Below are positions 63,348-64,000 of a DNA stretch of 64,000 bases, one piece after another (position 1 is the stretch's first letter; each line of letters begins with the position of its first letter). The stretch covers positions 2,976,001 to 3,040,000 of the forward strand of contig JACCLO010000002.1 in the NCBI GenBank assembly GCA_029448655.1, written 5' to 3'. The DNA comes from Wolfiporia cocos. Taxonomy: Eukaryota > Basidiomycota > Agaricomycetes > Polyporales > Phaeolaceae. Under the pieces are notes generated by a model, which saw only the letters and a program-made list of their open reading frames with translations, was not told the DNA's origin and searched no databases. The position numbers and the translations under genes are program-made.

Positions 63348-64000
63348 TCAACTGTCCATCCCCCAACCGTCCCGCCCATTCAGGAATCGGCTTTGCAATA
63401 TCGCCTGGAACGTCGGGCGGGCGTCTACCTCGACCCGCAAGCAAGCCCTCACGAGAGCCGCGGCATCTCCCAACGCGCCTCCGCCGTCAGGTTCTTCCCC
63501 CTCTGATTCCTTCCCATCCCCGCATCGTTCGTCCAGCGCGATAGCAGCATTGGCGAACGGTGATTCAAGACCTTCTTGGGCCTCAGCCGCCGTCGTAAAT
63601 GGACACTCGCCGACAAGCATCACATATGCCACAACCCCGAATGCCCAGACATCCTGCTCCTTTCCGAAGTATCGCTCTCCGCGCAGGATCTCTGGTCCAG
63701 CATAATCGAGACTATTCACGGTGATGAGATCGCCAGAAAGACGATGAGCAGTACACTCACGTGCCGCTGAACGTATCCCACCCGTTCTTCTTGACAAGCC
63801 CAGAACTGCCAAAGTCGATCAACACGCATTTGCCTGCAGGTCCAAGAACGACGTTCTCGTCTTTGATATCTCGATGTACTGAGGAAATTATAGCAATCAA
63901 TATGCTAGAGCAAATATTAACACTCACCAATGCCTTTAGAATGCAGGAAGGCCATGGCATCCGCGATCTGTCCGAGATAGGTTCTGATAGAACTGGGAGG
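63348..64000 (-). CDS. PASK-like Ser/Thr protein kinase, 5' partial
   Basis: C-lobe of a protein kinase; the N-lobe and any sensor domain lie right of the window. On the minus strand from the edge: TYLGQIADAMAFLHSKGI, an intron, then VHRDIKDENVVLGPAGKCVL (catalytic HRD with Asp and Asn), IDFGSSGLVKKNGWDTFSGT (DFG), LDYAGPEILRGERYFGKEQD and VWAFGVVAYVMLVGECPFTT. A short acidic insert (EEPDGGGALG) precedes helix I, and the end is ILQSRFLNGRDGWGMDS with a stop at 63348. The GTLDYAGPEIL and G-KEQDVWAFGV pattern resembles PAS kinases (yeast Psk1/Psk2, sugar-flux and translation control); no PAS domain can be seen here. Confidence 0.78.

Noticed and set aside
1..64000. CRISPR arrays, rRNA or tRNA genes, biosynthetic gene cluster
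   Set aside because: No spaced direct repeats, no tRNA or rRNA signatures, and no PKS, NRPS or terpene synthase core enzyme was found by reading.

Overview
The window is a gene-dense piece of a filamentous basidiomycete chromosome, most likely an Agaricomycete. Almost every gene is cut by many short introns (about 45-70 nt, GT...AG with CTNAC-type branch sites), the spacing is tight, and the gene set is eukaryotic and fungal: TEF1, RPS3, MPP10, SEC9, VAM7, SNF4, ELP5, cytosolic AspRS, a GH16 glucanase and Rsp5-adaptor and RhoGEF proteins. Several families (DUF-CCCH proteins, SRA/YDG proteins, large Ser/Pro-rich disordered proteins) are typical of basidiomycetes. A polypore-like wood decayer is a guess, not shown. 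Exon boundaries were read by eye from reading frames and splice motifs, so ends are good to a codon where a stop or ATG is stated and approximate otherwise.

Layout. 1-9.8 kb: 3' part of a secreted GH16 glucanase, then on the minus strand a SurE-type phosphatase, MYG1 and a Ser/Gln-rich GPI-anchored protein, then a plus-strand conserved hypothetical. 10.5-15.3 kb: a CCCH zinc-finger protein, a Tc1/mariner-type MITE in a gene-poor stretch with coding relics, and an SRA/YDG methyl-DNA reader. 15.7-21.2 kb: SEC9, a 5'-truncated LINE bounded by a 15-bp target-site duplication just upstream of SEC9, and MPP10. 22-31 kb: a SUR7/PalI-like tetraspan protein, RPS3, a small hypothetical gene, a degenerate kinase-like protein and an amino-acid permease. 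32-45 kb: a very large LRR-RhoGEF-PH protein, an MTM1/SLC25A39-type mitochondrial carrier, VAM7, SNF4 and SSH4. 46-57.6 kb: a single-TM protein, cytosolic aspartyl-tRNA synthetase and mitochondrial aspartate aminotransferase transcribed divergently from one short promoter, a large disordered protein, ELP5 and an alpha/beta hydrolase. 57.7-64 kb: a membrane GNAT acetyltransferase, a dienelactone-hydrolase-family gene with damaged-looking junctions, TEF1, and the 3' part of a PASK-like kinase running off the right edge.

The genes do not form one pathway. Themes recur: translation and ribosome biogenesis (RPS3, MPP10, AspRS, TEF1, ELP5), membrane fusion (SEC9, VAM7), nutrient sensing and transporter control (SNF4, SSH4, PalI-like, permease, PASK-like kinase). 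The most notable sequence-level observations are the precisely bounded LINE insertion beside SEC9, the near-intact MITE, three candidate GC-AG introns (one splitting the SurE active-site motif), a kinase-like protein lacking the catalytic Asp and DFG Gly, and a pair of telo-box motifs in inverted orientation in the AspRS/AAT promoter. No clearly new multi-gene system was found.
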